Positions 1 through 13,593 of a stretch of 64,000 nucleotides of DNA are shown here, piece by piece; positions within the stretch are counted from its first letter, which is position 1; every line of letters starts with the position of its first letter. The notes under the pieces were generated by a model, which was not told the DNA's origin, ran no database searches, and worked only from the letters and a program-made list of their open reading frames with translations. Source of the DNA: Onchocerca lupi (taxonomy: Eukaryota; Nematoda; Chromadorea; Rhabditida; Onchocercidae); assembly GCA_028564675.1 (NCBI GenBank), contig JAOVVO010000327.1:21500-85499 (forward strand). The letters run 5' to 3'. Both the position numbers and the translations under genes were made by a program.

Positions 1-278
1 AGATTTAATTTTCTATTGAAAAAAGCGAATATGCGGAATTTTGTAACATTTTATGAGACTGTTTGCTTCACATTCCAGTCATTCCAAAAAAGATTACTTC
101 ATTTTATATATAAAGAGCAGAATCTCCATTTTCATCCAGAAATTTAAATTTTCCATAAAAAAAAAATTTTTTCGAAGTCGAGTTAAACCAACGTAAAATG
201 CCAGTAAAATGAATGTTAAAGGACGAAAAAATCCAATAAAAATCAGTAAAAATCCAATAGAAATCTTTTCATTTATAG

Positions 279-3200
279 GAGATCCAAACTGAAGCGGATG
301 CTCGCCGGCGACGTTCATTAATTGCAGATTTCATGGTTGCACCCAACCCAGCTACATTTTTAGGTATTGTTAAATGATAATTGATCTGTAATAATTAAAC
401 ATACAAAAATATAGATAGTTTGTTGATTTTTCAAAGTTTCTGGGAAATTGATATTTCTAGACTGCAGTTGTCTTATACCTTGAAGCATGTGTTTAAAAAA
501 AAAAAACTTAAAAAGTGTAGGTTTTTTCACACATAGCTAATATAGTACGTGGATTACAGATGAAAGGAGACGTCCGGATTCTATCAGTAGTGGTGTATTC
601 GGTGAAATGAGGAGGTCCGAAACGATGAGCAGTGAATTTAGCGTAATCGCTGATGAGACAACGGAACGCAAGAAGAATTCAATCACCGACCACTTAGAAG
701 CAGTTGAAAAAGAAAAAAAATTCGTCGATAACCAGATCACTATTATCCAACGTAAAAAGGTATTAATGATTATTTAAGGACAAAATTAATCCGCAATTTT
801 TATTAAAAAATGGAGTTACTTATATACTTCATTTGTTTCTAGCAATTTTTGAATTCACTTTGAATTGGTTTGATGAAATAGTTTTCTTCAAATCACATAT
901 TAATTGAATTATATGTCATAGTTCGCAGGAACAATACGAAAGTGAATTGGCCAAAATATCGAGTGATAGCACTGATAATGATAAAGAAAATGATGACACT
1001 GCTGAAGATATCGATTCGATGAGTCTGGTTGAGAGAATTTATGCTGAAAATCGAAAGAAGGCATTTCGTACTGAAGCTCAAATGCCTGCTACTTTGGCAC
1101 CTTCAGCTGCAACAATTGTGAGTTCATTTTAAATGCTCTTATTTTACCTGTAAATATATAGATAACACGAGATTATGTTTAATGCCAATCATTTTGTTGA
1201 TGTAAGTTCTGAAATATTCGAATTTCTTTTTATACTTGTAATACTGGAATTCTTAATAAGGTATAATCAATGAAAGATGAAATCTGTTAGCTAGATGGAT
1301 GTTATATTATTTGTTAAACTGATAATTAAACTTCTAATAATTTTATTATATCATTTTAGCTGATAATAATAAATTTATTAAGAGGTTCTTTCATGTCGAT
1401 TTTTCAATAAGGAAAAGGCCTCTTTAAATTGCTGGCAACGTAATGCAAGAAATTTAGAGAAGCCTATAATTCAGAAACGAATATATTTTCAGAACTAATA
1501 AAATGTTTGTAACAATGTTGTGACATGTTAAGGCTGAGGCATGACATATTTAAGAATGATTGAATTATAACATCTTTTTGTGGCAAACTTTCAAGTTATA
1601 TCAATAAAGATTAACGCAGATATATTTTCAACTGTAATTTACTGCTCATTGTTTTATAAATCATACGGTTTTATGTAATGCACACGCTTGAAACATTTTA
1701 TAGAACCGAAATTCTTCAGTTAAAACCATTTTCAGCCGCAATATCGAAATCCATGGGACAGTCCTCTAGTGCAACAAACGATTGAGCGATATAAAACAGT
1801 GAAGCCTTATCTTGTGAAAATGCTAACAGAACATCGACAAAACGATTTGTTAGCGCAAAAATATCAGATTGAAAAATACAATATGTTATATGCAGAATGG
1901 TTGAAGAAAGATGAAAGATACTGCAAAAGTCAGAAAAAAGTGTATGTTTTGCTTTTTATTTGCTTTCGTGTCACGTTTATTTTCATTTGCCGTTTACTTG
2001 TTTATTTCATTCCGTTAGAACTAAGCAAAGTAATCACTTTGCTTATTTCTTGTTTTATTTTTTACAGTGCTCGTGATGAGAAGCATCGCGAAATATTCGA
2101 GAAAACGTTTCCGGAATTAAAAAAGACGCGAGAGGAACGAGAGCGATGTGGAAGAGTTGGACTATTATCCGGAGAGCAGTTAGAACAGGTTAAATTAGTT
2201 ATAAATTAGGTTTTTCTAACTACTAAACTTATTTTTTAATCTCTAGGACTGAAATTGATAAGATTCAATGATAAGATGGAAATAACATAGTTTAATGATT
2301 TAAAAAATTCTACTTTTGGGATAGTGGTTACATAATTGAGTATCCGAGTCTTTTTTGTTGGTGTAGAAGTCAAAGCTTAATATGTTATCATATTTTGCTA
2401 CAATGTAAAGTAAAGCCAGATAATTCAGGCTGTACTATTCACCAACAAAAAGGGAAGAATAGGCGAAGCATTTAGTGAAAATGTTGATTAGAAATAGAAT
2501 GTATAATTGTGAGAAATAATACGTGGTTTATTTTTTTTTTTTTTTTTTTTTTAGAATTTGTGCTTTTTTAATACTTAATTATCACGATGACCTTAGATAA
2601 GTTATGAATGATTTCCTGTGCATTGATTTCTTTCTCTACTTTTGGTAATGGTTTGAAAATCTGTTTTTAGTTTGTATTTCAAAGTAATATCTGTTAATTG
2701 TAGTTTTTAACCTTAATTATAGGATGAAGAATATAAGAGACGACGTGCAGCTGCGGCTTTACCACCAATGATGATGAATTCAAGGATGCGGAATGCGCCA
2801 TTTTATATAGATCTAAATGGTGTTGTCGTAGATGCATTAGATGATCATAATTCTCATATTGAATATTTTTTGGGAAAATGGACAGATGATGAGAAACAGG
2901 TATGACAAAGTTCTTGCAGTTTGTAAAATTGTCATTATATCATTATTTCTCTCATTGTTATTTTAGATTTTGTTAAGTGAAGACAAAAGAGTGCTCATTT
3001 TGATATTCTTCGGTTTTTTTTTCCAGACTTTCAGAGAGCAAATTGTTACATATGGCAAAAATTTCGCGGCAATAGCGGAATTCCTAGATCGAAAAAGTGT
3101 AAAAGATTGCGTTCTATATTATTATTTAACCAAGAAACGTCAGAATTACAAAGCATTAATGGGGAAGAAGCGGAAGAAGCCACCAAGATGTTACAAACCA

Positions 3201-6200
3201 CCAGTAATGCCTCGACTTGAAGAAATAGCATTAAAAGCACCACAAGATGCGAATGATGTCACCAGTAAGTTTTTTTTTTATTTAATATTTTTGATTTTAT
3301 TTTCCTAAAATCTCAACATGAAATATTTTTTTATAGACATAGGCGGAATCCGATGGTAATGAATCAGGTCTTCTAGAAATAAGATCTCCTAGCTGTGCTA
3401 ATGATATATCCCCAGAACTACTATATTAGTTCATTGTTCCACATTTCTGATGCTAATAAAGCAGAGCTACGTGAGTGTCACTGTGATATGAAATTTAAAA
3501 TATATCGATTTCTGGCCAACCATTTTGATTCCATAAACAAATTCATAATGCAGATTGATTTTAAATTGATTTTGTTCAACTATTAGGCATTAAATTTGTA
3601 TTGTTATATTGTGATCGCAGTGTTATATTCTACATTTGTAAACAAAGTAGGAATGAAATAGTAACTTTTTGTTACAACTAGAAAAGATCTTTGATTCGCA
3701 TATCTGCTTTATGAGGAATTGATACATTTATATTTGAAATTAAAGTCATATTTAGATTCCCAGTTATATATGTATCAAACTGCTCTATGGTAGCGCTATT
3801 GTATTAATATAGTCTTAATCTTAAAATCAATTTCAGTTGTTGGTTCACGAGAACTTGAGTGTTGTATTTGCAAAGCGAAAATCAATAGTGGTTCAAATAC
3901 TGGTCGAATACTTACTCGTTTAACTTTGGATGCATCTGGTTACGATGCCAGTTCAGCAAATGAAATTGATATTTGTGTTTGCCAGAAGTGTAAGGCAAAA
4001 GGAATTAAACCAAAAACTGTGACGTACGTCTTTAATTTAAAACTTTTCGGATGATAAAATATCATTTTCAAAACTTCACAACATTTTCATATTAAATCGT
4101 GTGATTTGTTTTTCATATTTTTACTTTTCGATTGTGTTATAGACGTTGCCAAATTGGCACATGCCATAACCCTCGTCGAAAAGTAAAGCCAACGCGACCA
4201 ATGCCAGTAAAATGGAAATTGATAACGAATGAACAAAAACAATTTTTGATGCATCAAATGCTGATACCGGAAGATATTTTAAAGTGTTGCCCTGCTTGTC
4301 ATAAGAAGATCTCCAAACAGTTGGATATGGTAAAATTTTTAAATACTGGAAATGTTGCAAGATTACTAGAATCACCGAAATCTCTTCATTTCGGATGATT
4401 AATTCAAATTTTTCTCATGAGCTGTCTTCATTTAAGTCCTGCTATTTCAAGTGTATACCTTCCTGTTTTTCTTTAATTTCAGATTTTTCTTAATGACTCA
4501 AATATTAGTTTATTTTGTCATTAATTATTTAAAAAAATAAAAAATAAGCTGTGTAAAGTTGTAAGAATTTTAGGGAGAAATTTTGCGGTTTTTTTTTCAA
4601 ATTTTTTCATTAAAGCAATTATATTTTTTCTTTTAGCTTATCGCTGGTGAATTGGAAGAAGAAATGGCTTTATGGCAGAAATCTTCTGATGTTATATGGA
4701 GTGCAGAAGAAGTGCAAATTTTACACGCTACAGTCAGCTCGTTGGGTGGGAAAGATTGGGATACAGTGGTTGAAAAAATGGGCAATAAATATAGTGTTAA
4801 AGTATGTTAACTGTGAAATCATCTGCTAGAAAAATTCTAAAAACGGATAAAATAATGATTTGATGATAAATTTGAAGTTAAATTACTATTGTCACTCTAA
4901 TAGATTTTTTTTTAATACAGCAATGTCGAGAACAGTATGAAAAGATTCGTGTTATGGAAAGCGTTAAAAAAGAAGCAGAAAGCGAAGATGATGTTAGCGA
5001 AGATGACCGAGAGAATCCACTGTTACACGAAGCTACTACTAAGGTTAAGAATGATATTGCTGAAGTGGAACTGGATCCGAGGTTCGCTCTTTCCCTTCTG
5101 TAGGTTTTTCTTAAATTGTTTATGGAGATGATTATTGAGCGAGCTATTGAAATTTTGCTGAAAAGGGATATTTAGAAGCTAAAAACGACAAGATAGTTAA
5201 GAATTGGTTAAAATCATTTACTTTGATATTGATTTTTGTTCCTATTCTTTATTATTCTTCCTAATTTGTAATTCTTCAATAGATTTTAGCGGTGAAAGTA
5301 GTGCAACATTGAGCGCTGATGAAACAGCCAATCAGGACGATTGTGTTATTCTATTACCTTCAATTGCAAAATCACCGTCAACATATTTATATAAACCAAG
5401 ATTTCGTGGTACTTCCGGTTTGAATTCGGAGATTCCAATTTTATCTGCCAATAATTCCCATTTGGATTTGTCACAAGTCAAAAAGGAATCAGAAGTGATG
5501 TCATCTCCATTAACATGTCGTAAATCTGATGCAAGTGCTTCCTCATCATCGGATCTGTCGAACATGGAAGATGTCGCAAAATCGACTTCCCTACCATTAC
5601 AGTCATCCTTTGTTGGAAGTGCACTTCTTGCAACACTTACTTCATCCACTCCAGATTCAATACCAGCACGACCTTCTACTCAAGTTTGTTAAATTTTCTA
5701 CTTTTTCGAAAAAAACTCAGTTCAAATATTTAATCTTGATATACCATGAATGAATATCTTTATATACTGCCTGAATTGCTGAGTATTAGGCAAAAGGGGT
5801 ATGCTTCATTGAAGTGAATGAATTGAATCATTAGTACTCCCATTTTCGTTAGGCTAGAAAAATTGTTTTTATAGATTGGTTTGACACTATTACCATCAGC
5901 TCTTTTCGCTTTGATGTAATATATAGGCCTATTTACTGTTGAAAATGCAGTTACTTACGACCAGTTATTGTATGTAACGAATCAGAATGATTCGAATTAT
6001 TTTTGAATAGTAAAATTCAAGCAAATTATAGCTCTTAACAATGAAAGTAAGGACTTTATTCATTCTTTGTTCAATTTTTTTTTGTAAAGATTGAAATGCT
6101 AATTTTTCTTCATTTAATATTAATCCAGTATTATTGGCACAATTAAGACTGTGTTATCTAAAACAATTGCAAAGGACTTTCTTACATTTTCTTTAATGAT

Positions 6201-9200
6201 TTTTACGAATCTTTTACTTGCTGTACCATCAAATTCATCTATACAATATTCCTTTCACATGCAACAATTTCATTAGATATCGCTTTTATTTTCGCTTACG
6301 GTGTCTCTATTTATATATTCCAGAATTTTTTTTTTTTTTTTTATTTTACACAAACTAAAAATTTAAGGTGGAAATCGATAAATTACCTCAGTGTTCAGTT
6401 TCGATAACGAGATCGTCAACCTCAGCAGTCACCCAGTCAGTTTCATCTGTACTTGGAAATATAGTCAGAGGTTCGATCACTCAAGGTCCATTACTTTTTT
6501 CTCATCTTCATTAGAAAATGATCTATCATTTGCATAAAAATAGTTCATTTCAAAAGACTTAAAATACTATAGTTGTGACAAATTAACTTTGTTCAGCTTT
6601 TCTGTTGTCATTTAATTAATGAAAAAGTATTCGTAAAATTTAGAGAAGTCATTATTTGCGATAAAATTGGTACTTGCATGAGAAGATCGTTCACAACTAG
6701 GAAGTTCGAAATTTTATTGGTGAATTTTGCGTTTTTGCAGGAACACCTGTAATGAGATCGTCGTCATCACCTACCCCGAATAATGATTTGTTAGAAAAAG
6801 TGAAACAAATGCAAATGCTTACCGCTGGAACAGTCGCCACAGGAGCATCTTTAGCAGCAGCAGTAGCAGCAGCCAGTAATATTGTGACAAGTTCCACACC
6901 ACCACTCCTCACACCAACATTGCAATCTAATGCAAATGCAGCTGCTGCACTTCCCTTTTTACAGAATCCTTTAGCAGCAGCTGCTGCTGCGTTTCCTACT
7001 GCTGCTACCGATCCAAATATGTCATCGTTAGCTGCTTTCTATAATCAACTAGCTGCAATGGATCCTACAATGCAAGTGAGTATCTTTTTTTCTTCCTGAG
7101 AAAAATGCAAAAGTTTAGTGTCTTTTCTTGTCAAAAAAATTTGGAAATTTAAGGAAACTTGCAGTTTGCATCTTCATGGGCATAAGCTTTCAATAATAAT
7201 TTTTTTTTGTAGTATGCTATGACAGTGAAAATAATGCAGCAGGCTGCACAACAACACGAATATGAACGTCGATTAGCTGCACTACGAGGTTAATATCTTC
7301 CAGTATTCTTTTTTCCATATTCTTAGTTATTTTATTCTGTTTCTTTTGAGCTGTTATTGAGAAGTAAATAAGTCCATTATATTTTAAAAAAAAGATACCT
7401 AAAGTACCACTGAATTTTTTTTAGCAAGCAGCATGGTTGACCAATATCGACAACAGGCTTTAGCTTTGGGTCTTTCTGAGCAACAACAGCAACAGCAGAT
7501 GCAAAACAATCAGCAGCAGCAACAAATGAATGCATTAGCAAATGATCAAGCAAAACTTCTTGTAGTTTTCAATTTCTTATGAGAAAAAGAAATAAAGAAT
7601 GTCTTGATTATGATTTCTGAAATCATTTCGATTAATCTTAAAATTCGTTTCTGAAAATTATATTTGAAATTTTTGCAGTTATGGCAACAACTGATACAGC
7701 AATCGACTAATATGAAGCCGTTACAACAGCAGCAACAACTACCACAAACAATATCACAATCAGTTAACTTACAGCGTACTGCAGCGGCAAATACATTGTT
7801 AGCTGCAACTGCAGCGTCTACAAATGTACGTCCAGCGGTTGCAGATCATTTAAGCGGTCAATCAAATGCTGAACAGCAACAGCAACAAACGAAGCAGCTT
7901 ATTGCATCAGCAACAGTATCATCAACAATACCAACAAATATGTCAGGCAGAGTTGCAACAGGTAGCACGGAGGCAGAGCGTGCAAGCGTGCAACCACTTT
8001 CATCAACAACTTCTCAACTCTACAATGATTTTCGTAATGCTGAACAAATGCGTAAGGAACTGGATGAAAGTGTGCGACAGTTGGAGGCACAACAAAAACT
8101 TGTAAAATATTTTTTTGCTTATTTATTGCTAGCTCAGTATTTAGGCAGTGATAATCCATTTATCGTGAAGATCGGAGAGACAAACATAAAGCAAAAATCT
8201 GCATGACGTTAGTTGCAAGGCGAAGATGCAATGAATATTACATCGATTTTAGGAAAGCATGAAACTTATTGTTTATATTAGTGACAGTTCTTTATGCAGT
8301 ATTTGCCAGAAAATTTTGCTCTTAACATTTCATCGCGATTGAGAAAGATAATAAATAAAATTGTCGAATTACGACAACAGAATAGATCTGAGACGTATCA
8401 GCTGGGCGGCAAAAGATACTGACCAACTTGGCGTGGAGATCCTGAAACAAATTTTTCTTACAAAGTCATGTACATTTATTGCTTCAAAACATCTACAACT
8501 TCTCTTTTGTTACGATAAAATTACGTTTGTTCTTGTAGTATTTTTGAAATAATCCAATAATTATTCAGATATATTATTTTGCTTCTTCGTTTTAGCAAGA
8601 TGAAATCCGATATATAGAGCAACAGCGAAGGCGTGTCGTAGAAGTAAGTTTTGTTTTGAATATTTATTTGTGTTATAAACTAGAAAAATGAATTTGATAG
8701 TTCCATGTCTTTTACATTCATTGATGTAAAAAATCACAAACAAAGAGAGATTATATTTGTGGAATTTGCTGCAAGTCCCTGAATCATTTACTTACCAATC
8801 TGCTTAAGTAGTGCGGAAGATTATTAGAAATTGGTGAATTCGAATTCCTTCGAAAACTGCTACATATATTTGGAACTGCTGCATATTTTTTTCATTGCAA
8901 ATATGGTTTAGAAATTGCTTGTTTCTGCGAATTTTCGAATTACTTCAGGAAGAAGCCCGTATCAGTGATGAATTGAGTAGAGTATCGGAAATTGAATATC
9001 CACGTGCTGTGCGATCACAAGATGGTGAAGCTGCACGTGTTCATTTGCAAGCCATAGAACGTCTTAAGGAACGACGTACAGCAGTGCAGCATTATTTGCG
9101 AGCTTATGACGAAGGATTAAAGGCACTCAGTGGTTAATTTTACCATCCTTTAGTTTTTAACTTATTGAAGAGCATGTCTTATCTGCAGACTCATGATTTT

Positions 9201-12200
9201 TACTACTGAGCATAATACATTATACGTTCCCACTGAGTTTTTATAAAGTAATTTTTTATTTTTCAGATTATGCTGATTTTATTAGAATTTTAATGCAAAA
9301 TTTTTTATTTCCAAATAATATTCGTTTTACTAGTTTTTTAGGAAGAAATGCATTAACTTCTGCTAGTCCTTCTGGAGTAATAGTGAGAGGTGTGGGTGAT
9401 GAACGTACTATTACCAGTGGAGGTCCTGTTAGCAAAGGTGCCATGAAAGAGTTTCCTCCATCAGTGACCAGGATTGGAGCTACTTTATCTTCAACACAAG
9501 CTGTATCTGGTCAGAGTCTTATCGGCATAAAACGGACTTTGAATGACTCTGCACTTGCAACAGCGGTTGAAGGACGAGTAATTATTGATTTATTCAAAAC
9601 ATTGCATTTCTAATTTAAGTATATGTTTAGGCTTATTTCAAAAAATGATTGCTCTAATGAATTGTTTGTTCTCTGTAAATGTTGATCATTTGAGATATAT
9701 TTAGGGAGATGTGAAAATAATTGTAACTATGAAAGTGATTCAAATTCAAATAAATGTGCTTTTCATGTTTTTTAGAATTTTTTTTTCCAGAATTTTGCTT
9801 CCCATAATCCGCATTTACCATTTTCTCGTATTATAGATAAAGCATGAATCAGATATTGTGAGATGTTTGAAAAAAATCTGTCTAAATTTTGATAATAATA
9901 TTTTGCAGCTTGCTGGGCAGAGCGCGTCAAACGACTCAGTGACATCTGAAGGAAGCACAACAAATCGTCGTTCACGTGTTGATCCTGTCGTATGTCGGAA
10001 AGGTTAGTATTTCGTAACCGTAAGTCTTAGTTCATATAGAATATAATTCTTTTTTTTTTCACGATCTTCGAAAATCTAATACAATCAACTCCTGATAAAG
10101 GTGAGTGTACCGATAATTAAAACAATATTCGAATGCAGTGATATTTATCAATGATTCAAAATAATACTCTGTCTTTATAGGATTGGACAGTACAATGTTT
10201 GATTCAGGACAGACATCACATCTCCGTGCACACTGCCATAATATATTGGTTGACGAAGAATTTAATCGCACTGAACATCGAAATATGCAAAGCAGTTGTG
10301 AAATTAAGCGGAAATCAGGTAATTTTGAATTCAAGTTATTTTTTCAATTTTATAGTGGAAAGGCATTATGTGGATTTGTCTCAAGTACTTCAGGCTAATT
10401 TTCGGGGAAATTATTTGAGCTTAGTTGTGGATTGAAAATTTTATAAAGAAAAAAAAATTTCAAGGGAACGACAACGCAAAATAATCCATTACTTTCACTA
10501 TTTCGATTCATTTCAGTAATTTTCTCTATTAAATGGTCTTCAGGTATCCATACCGTCTATCTTCCATCTTTATCAGATGTCCATCATGCGCCGAGTGTAA
10601 AAATATCTACAACAAATCAAAAGCGTATTGCTTCACCAACGCTCACTGCAGCTGCGAATTTCAGTTGTACTACGCCTAATAACTCCGCACCTACATCTCC
10701 ACATCAGCAACCACCTGCAGTTTCAGCAGCAGCCATATCTCGAACATCTCCAACTCAGCAACAACAGCTACATTTTCCCCATTTCATGCCTACGTTGTCG
10801 CAGCATCAAACTAAATTTTCGTCATCACAAACCACCTCTGCTCCAAGTACTGCAGCCGCTTCTCCACATACACTTTCAGCAGCTGCCATCCTTGGTCGCC
10901 CATCCGTAAGCCCTGTAAACAGTTATTCTTCTGGAATACGTACTCCAGTTTCCACACTCGTTTCACCGCGAACACCTCTTTCCATCAATCCAAATCTGTC
11001 CAGTTCACATTCTACACATGTTTCACCACGTAATTCGTCAAGTTTACGCGTGCCAACACCTACCGCTTCGTCTCCTTTCCAGGTCAATAATATTTTGCTA
11101 AATAAAAATGGTTAATAATATCTAAATAAATTGATAACAATTTGCACAAAATTTTTTTTTATTTTTAAAGTTTCTGAAATTTCTCAGTAATAAGGAGAAA
11201 TGAAGTTGGATGTATGAAAGAAGAGCTATCAATTAAAATTTTAGATGAAATATTTAAGCCAAGTGCATGTGACTGGACAAACAAGGAGAGGGCTTATAAT
11301 ATTCTGAAGTCACTGTCTTGAGCAATTGATGAGACTTTTCCTTTTAATTTTTTGATTGGAATTCGATCGTGTATTTAAAAAGTTATTAATAGGACTTGGA
11401 AAAATTGTTTGAACATATTATGCGGCTGTATTGAAATCTTTTTTTTTTTTCGTTCTCAGAAATTTGAAGAAAGAGTGACCATTGAACTGGAATAACTGCT
11501 ACTAGATAACCAGTTTTTTTTTATATGCATTATTATATATTTGGGTAGTACGGTTGGGAATTGTATCATATTAATTTTTCAAAATTTTGAAGTATTTTCC
11601 TTGTTTTTTTCGTGAAGTCTATTTAGAGTCAGTTTTGATTCTACAGAATTTACTTTTTCTTTTATTTAGTCTTCTGTGTTCTGATATCATTATAAAGCAA
11701 TAAATTTCATTGTTTTAAAGGACATTTTAAAAAATAATATACACTGTTACAGATGTCTATATTGGGAACCTTATCACCCAACGTATCATCTCAAAATATC
11801 TCCAGTTCGCCGACGTTCCAAACACCGGCAGCTGTTCCTGGAAATATGTTGAACGCTTCGGTTGCTTCGCTGCTTGTAACAACCGCTGTAGATATTAATG
11901 ATAATGATGCGAAAACAACACCTACAGCTGAGGTGCAATATATTTTCCTTACTAAAAGTAACTGTAGTTATTTTGTGAATATGAAATTAAGTAAATATGT
12001 TGCTATTTTAGCAAATTATGATAAGTAATTTCAAATATGTCTGAAAATGCGGTAAATCTAAGTTTTATGTTAAAGTGGATTACAAACTGTACGGGTAGTT
12101 ATTATAGAACGAAGAAAAACCAACCCTCGTAGAAAATCAACAACGTTCGGAATCTGTTGCAGTTGTCAATTATGAACCGCTATCACCTGATACCTCCGAT

Positions 12201-12946
12201 TCTGCACCTACATGCCAGACAGGTAAGACTGAAGTAATCACTTTAGAAGAGATTTTGGATAGAATAATCCAATTTTTCTGTATGAATTGAAATCATTTGA
12301 CTCGATCCATTTCTGATTTATAAATTGAGTTCTCTTAAATTTGAAGTCAGATTCTCAGGTTGAAGTTCCAATTAACTGTTTTTGGGCGATTACAAAATGA
12401 AGATTTTGAGGCTCCGCTATATTGCAGATTGATTTTGGAGTAGAAGATTCCAAGAATTCTTCAAGTTAACATATCTTTTTAAGAATGACATGAATTCAAA
12501 AATATTTTTAATATAAGAGAAGTTAGGTTTTTGTATAATATATGATGGATAAAGTGATAGTATAATATTAGTTTTTTATGATTTAAAAAACTAGCTGAAA
12601 TTTTCATTAAACCTAAGTTTAAGTCAAAATCTATTAAATTTTTATATATTTCGTAATTTTTTTCGAATGGATTTCAGACAGTACCTCCGATCAGGCCACA
12701 AATTTGCCTCTTTTTTCATTTCTGAATTTGCCGGATAATGGAAATGTTACACTGAGTGCTTCAACAATTCGACCAGTTACTTCTTCGCCAGAAGATTCCT
12801 CGCCAAATACGCGCAACATATCAACAGCAAATATTATTCCAGCTCAGTTAATAACAACGACAATTACGACAAGTGGAAGCATAGTGTTGCCCATTAAGCC
12901 ACCACCGCAACCGACCTATGAACCACTTTCTGATGATGATGATTGA
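279..12946 (+). CDS. gei-8: NCoR/SMRT-family nuclear receptor corepressor (GEI-8-like), 5' partial
   Basis: Scaffold corepressor expected to link nuclear receptors to histone-deacetylase complexes in the nucleus. Exons seen: 279-363, 560-759, 929-1117, 1736-1941, 2068-2188, 2723-2899, 3027-3264, 3837-4023, 4143-4329, 4637-4801, 4921-5099, 5290-5683, 6368-6470, 6741-7075, 7213-7288, 7425-7561, 7679-8101, 8596-8643, 8949-9132, 9342-9577, 9909-10002, 10181-10318, 10544-11082, 11753-11932, 12108-12222, 12678-12946; all phases join, about 1734 residues. In order: an N-CoR/GPS2-interaction-type coiled region (LVERIYAENRKKA, exon 3), SANT1 (DRKSVKDCVLYYYLTKK, exon 7), a cysteine-rich stretch (exons 8-9), SANT2 (VIWSAEEVQILHATVSSLGG, exon 10), then a long Ala/Gln/Ser/Thr-rich disordered half. 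The protein ends YEPLSDDDD, like the conserved acidic LSD tail of vertebrate NCoR/SMRT. The 5099 donor could instead be 5081. I found no clear receptor-binding CoRNR box. The family call is firm; exact boundaries are inference. Confidence 0.9.
2531..2552. repeat. 22-base poly-T run in an intron of the corepressor gene
   Basis: An uninterrupted run of T followed by AGAATTT. A similar run followed by AGAATTT lies near 26790-26811. It is a homopolymer in an AT-rich intron between exons 2068-2188 and 2723-2899; no function is evident. Confidence 0.8.
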
Positions 12947-13512
12947 TATTAATCAATTTCCTCATTTAATCGAAATACTTATCTGTCTGTTCATTTAATT
13001 CATTTTATCATTTTTTGTCATAATGTTTTGGTGTAATAGTTGAGCGAGATATAATTCAATCTTCCTGCTGCAGCTGTTACCATTTTTATGTTAATGATGA
13101 ATTTGCAGTAAAAGAAGTTCTGCATATGAGTGAAGTATGAATTAAATGCAGTTTTATGGATTGCGTTGCAGAGCATTTCTACATCTTAATTATCTACTGT
13201 AGGTCAACGAAGCATTGGTTTTTTTTATAATTTGTTTTTTAGTTATATGTTCGTTCGTTTGTTTTTGAAATTGAGAGCTTTCGTGCTTCATATTTTGTTT
13301 CTAAAATTTAGTTTAATTTTTCCTGCTAGTAATGATTGGAATTTTGGTGTATTTCGATGTCTTTCTCCATGTTTGTCCAGTTTTATAATCTCCATTGTTT
13401 CCAATCCTATTTGCTTATTTTGTTTATTTTCTTTCGTTTTATTTACTGTTCATAATAACCTTTTTCATACTTGCATGCTTTTGTACATTTGCTCTTAGAA
13501 ATCATTCATTTA

Positions 13513-13549
13513 TTTATAACAACGCCCTATATACGGGCGTTGTTATAAA
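13513..13549. repeat. Perfect 15-bp inverted repeat (stem-loop, 7-base loop)
   Basis: The arms 13513-13527 and 13535-13549 are exact reverse complements around the 7-base loop TATATAC. The inner part of each arm is GC-rich (ACGCCC / GGGCGT), unusual for this spacer. It lies about 570 bases past the corepressor stop codon. It could be a 3'-end structure or a relic of a small palindromic element. Confidence 0.85.
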
Positions 13550-13553
13550 AAAA

Positions 13554-13593
13554 ATTCAGTAAAAAAGCAAATTCACTAAAAAAGCAAATTCAT
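13554..13593. repeat. Short tandem repeat, 17-base unit, about 2.4 copies
   Basis: The units 13554-13570 and 13571-13587 differ at one base (ATTCAGTAAAAAAGCAA versus ATTCACTAAAAAAGCAA) and a third copy starts at 13588. It directly follows the stem-loop at 13513-13549. Confidence 0.8.

Noticed and set aside
9266..9341. Open frame upstream of the corepressor exon at 9342 that could extend it 5'.
   Set aside because: It encodes a Phe/Ile-rich stretch typical of intron; the TTTTTTAG acceptor at 9342 gives the same phase and a sensible protein.
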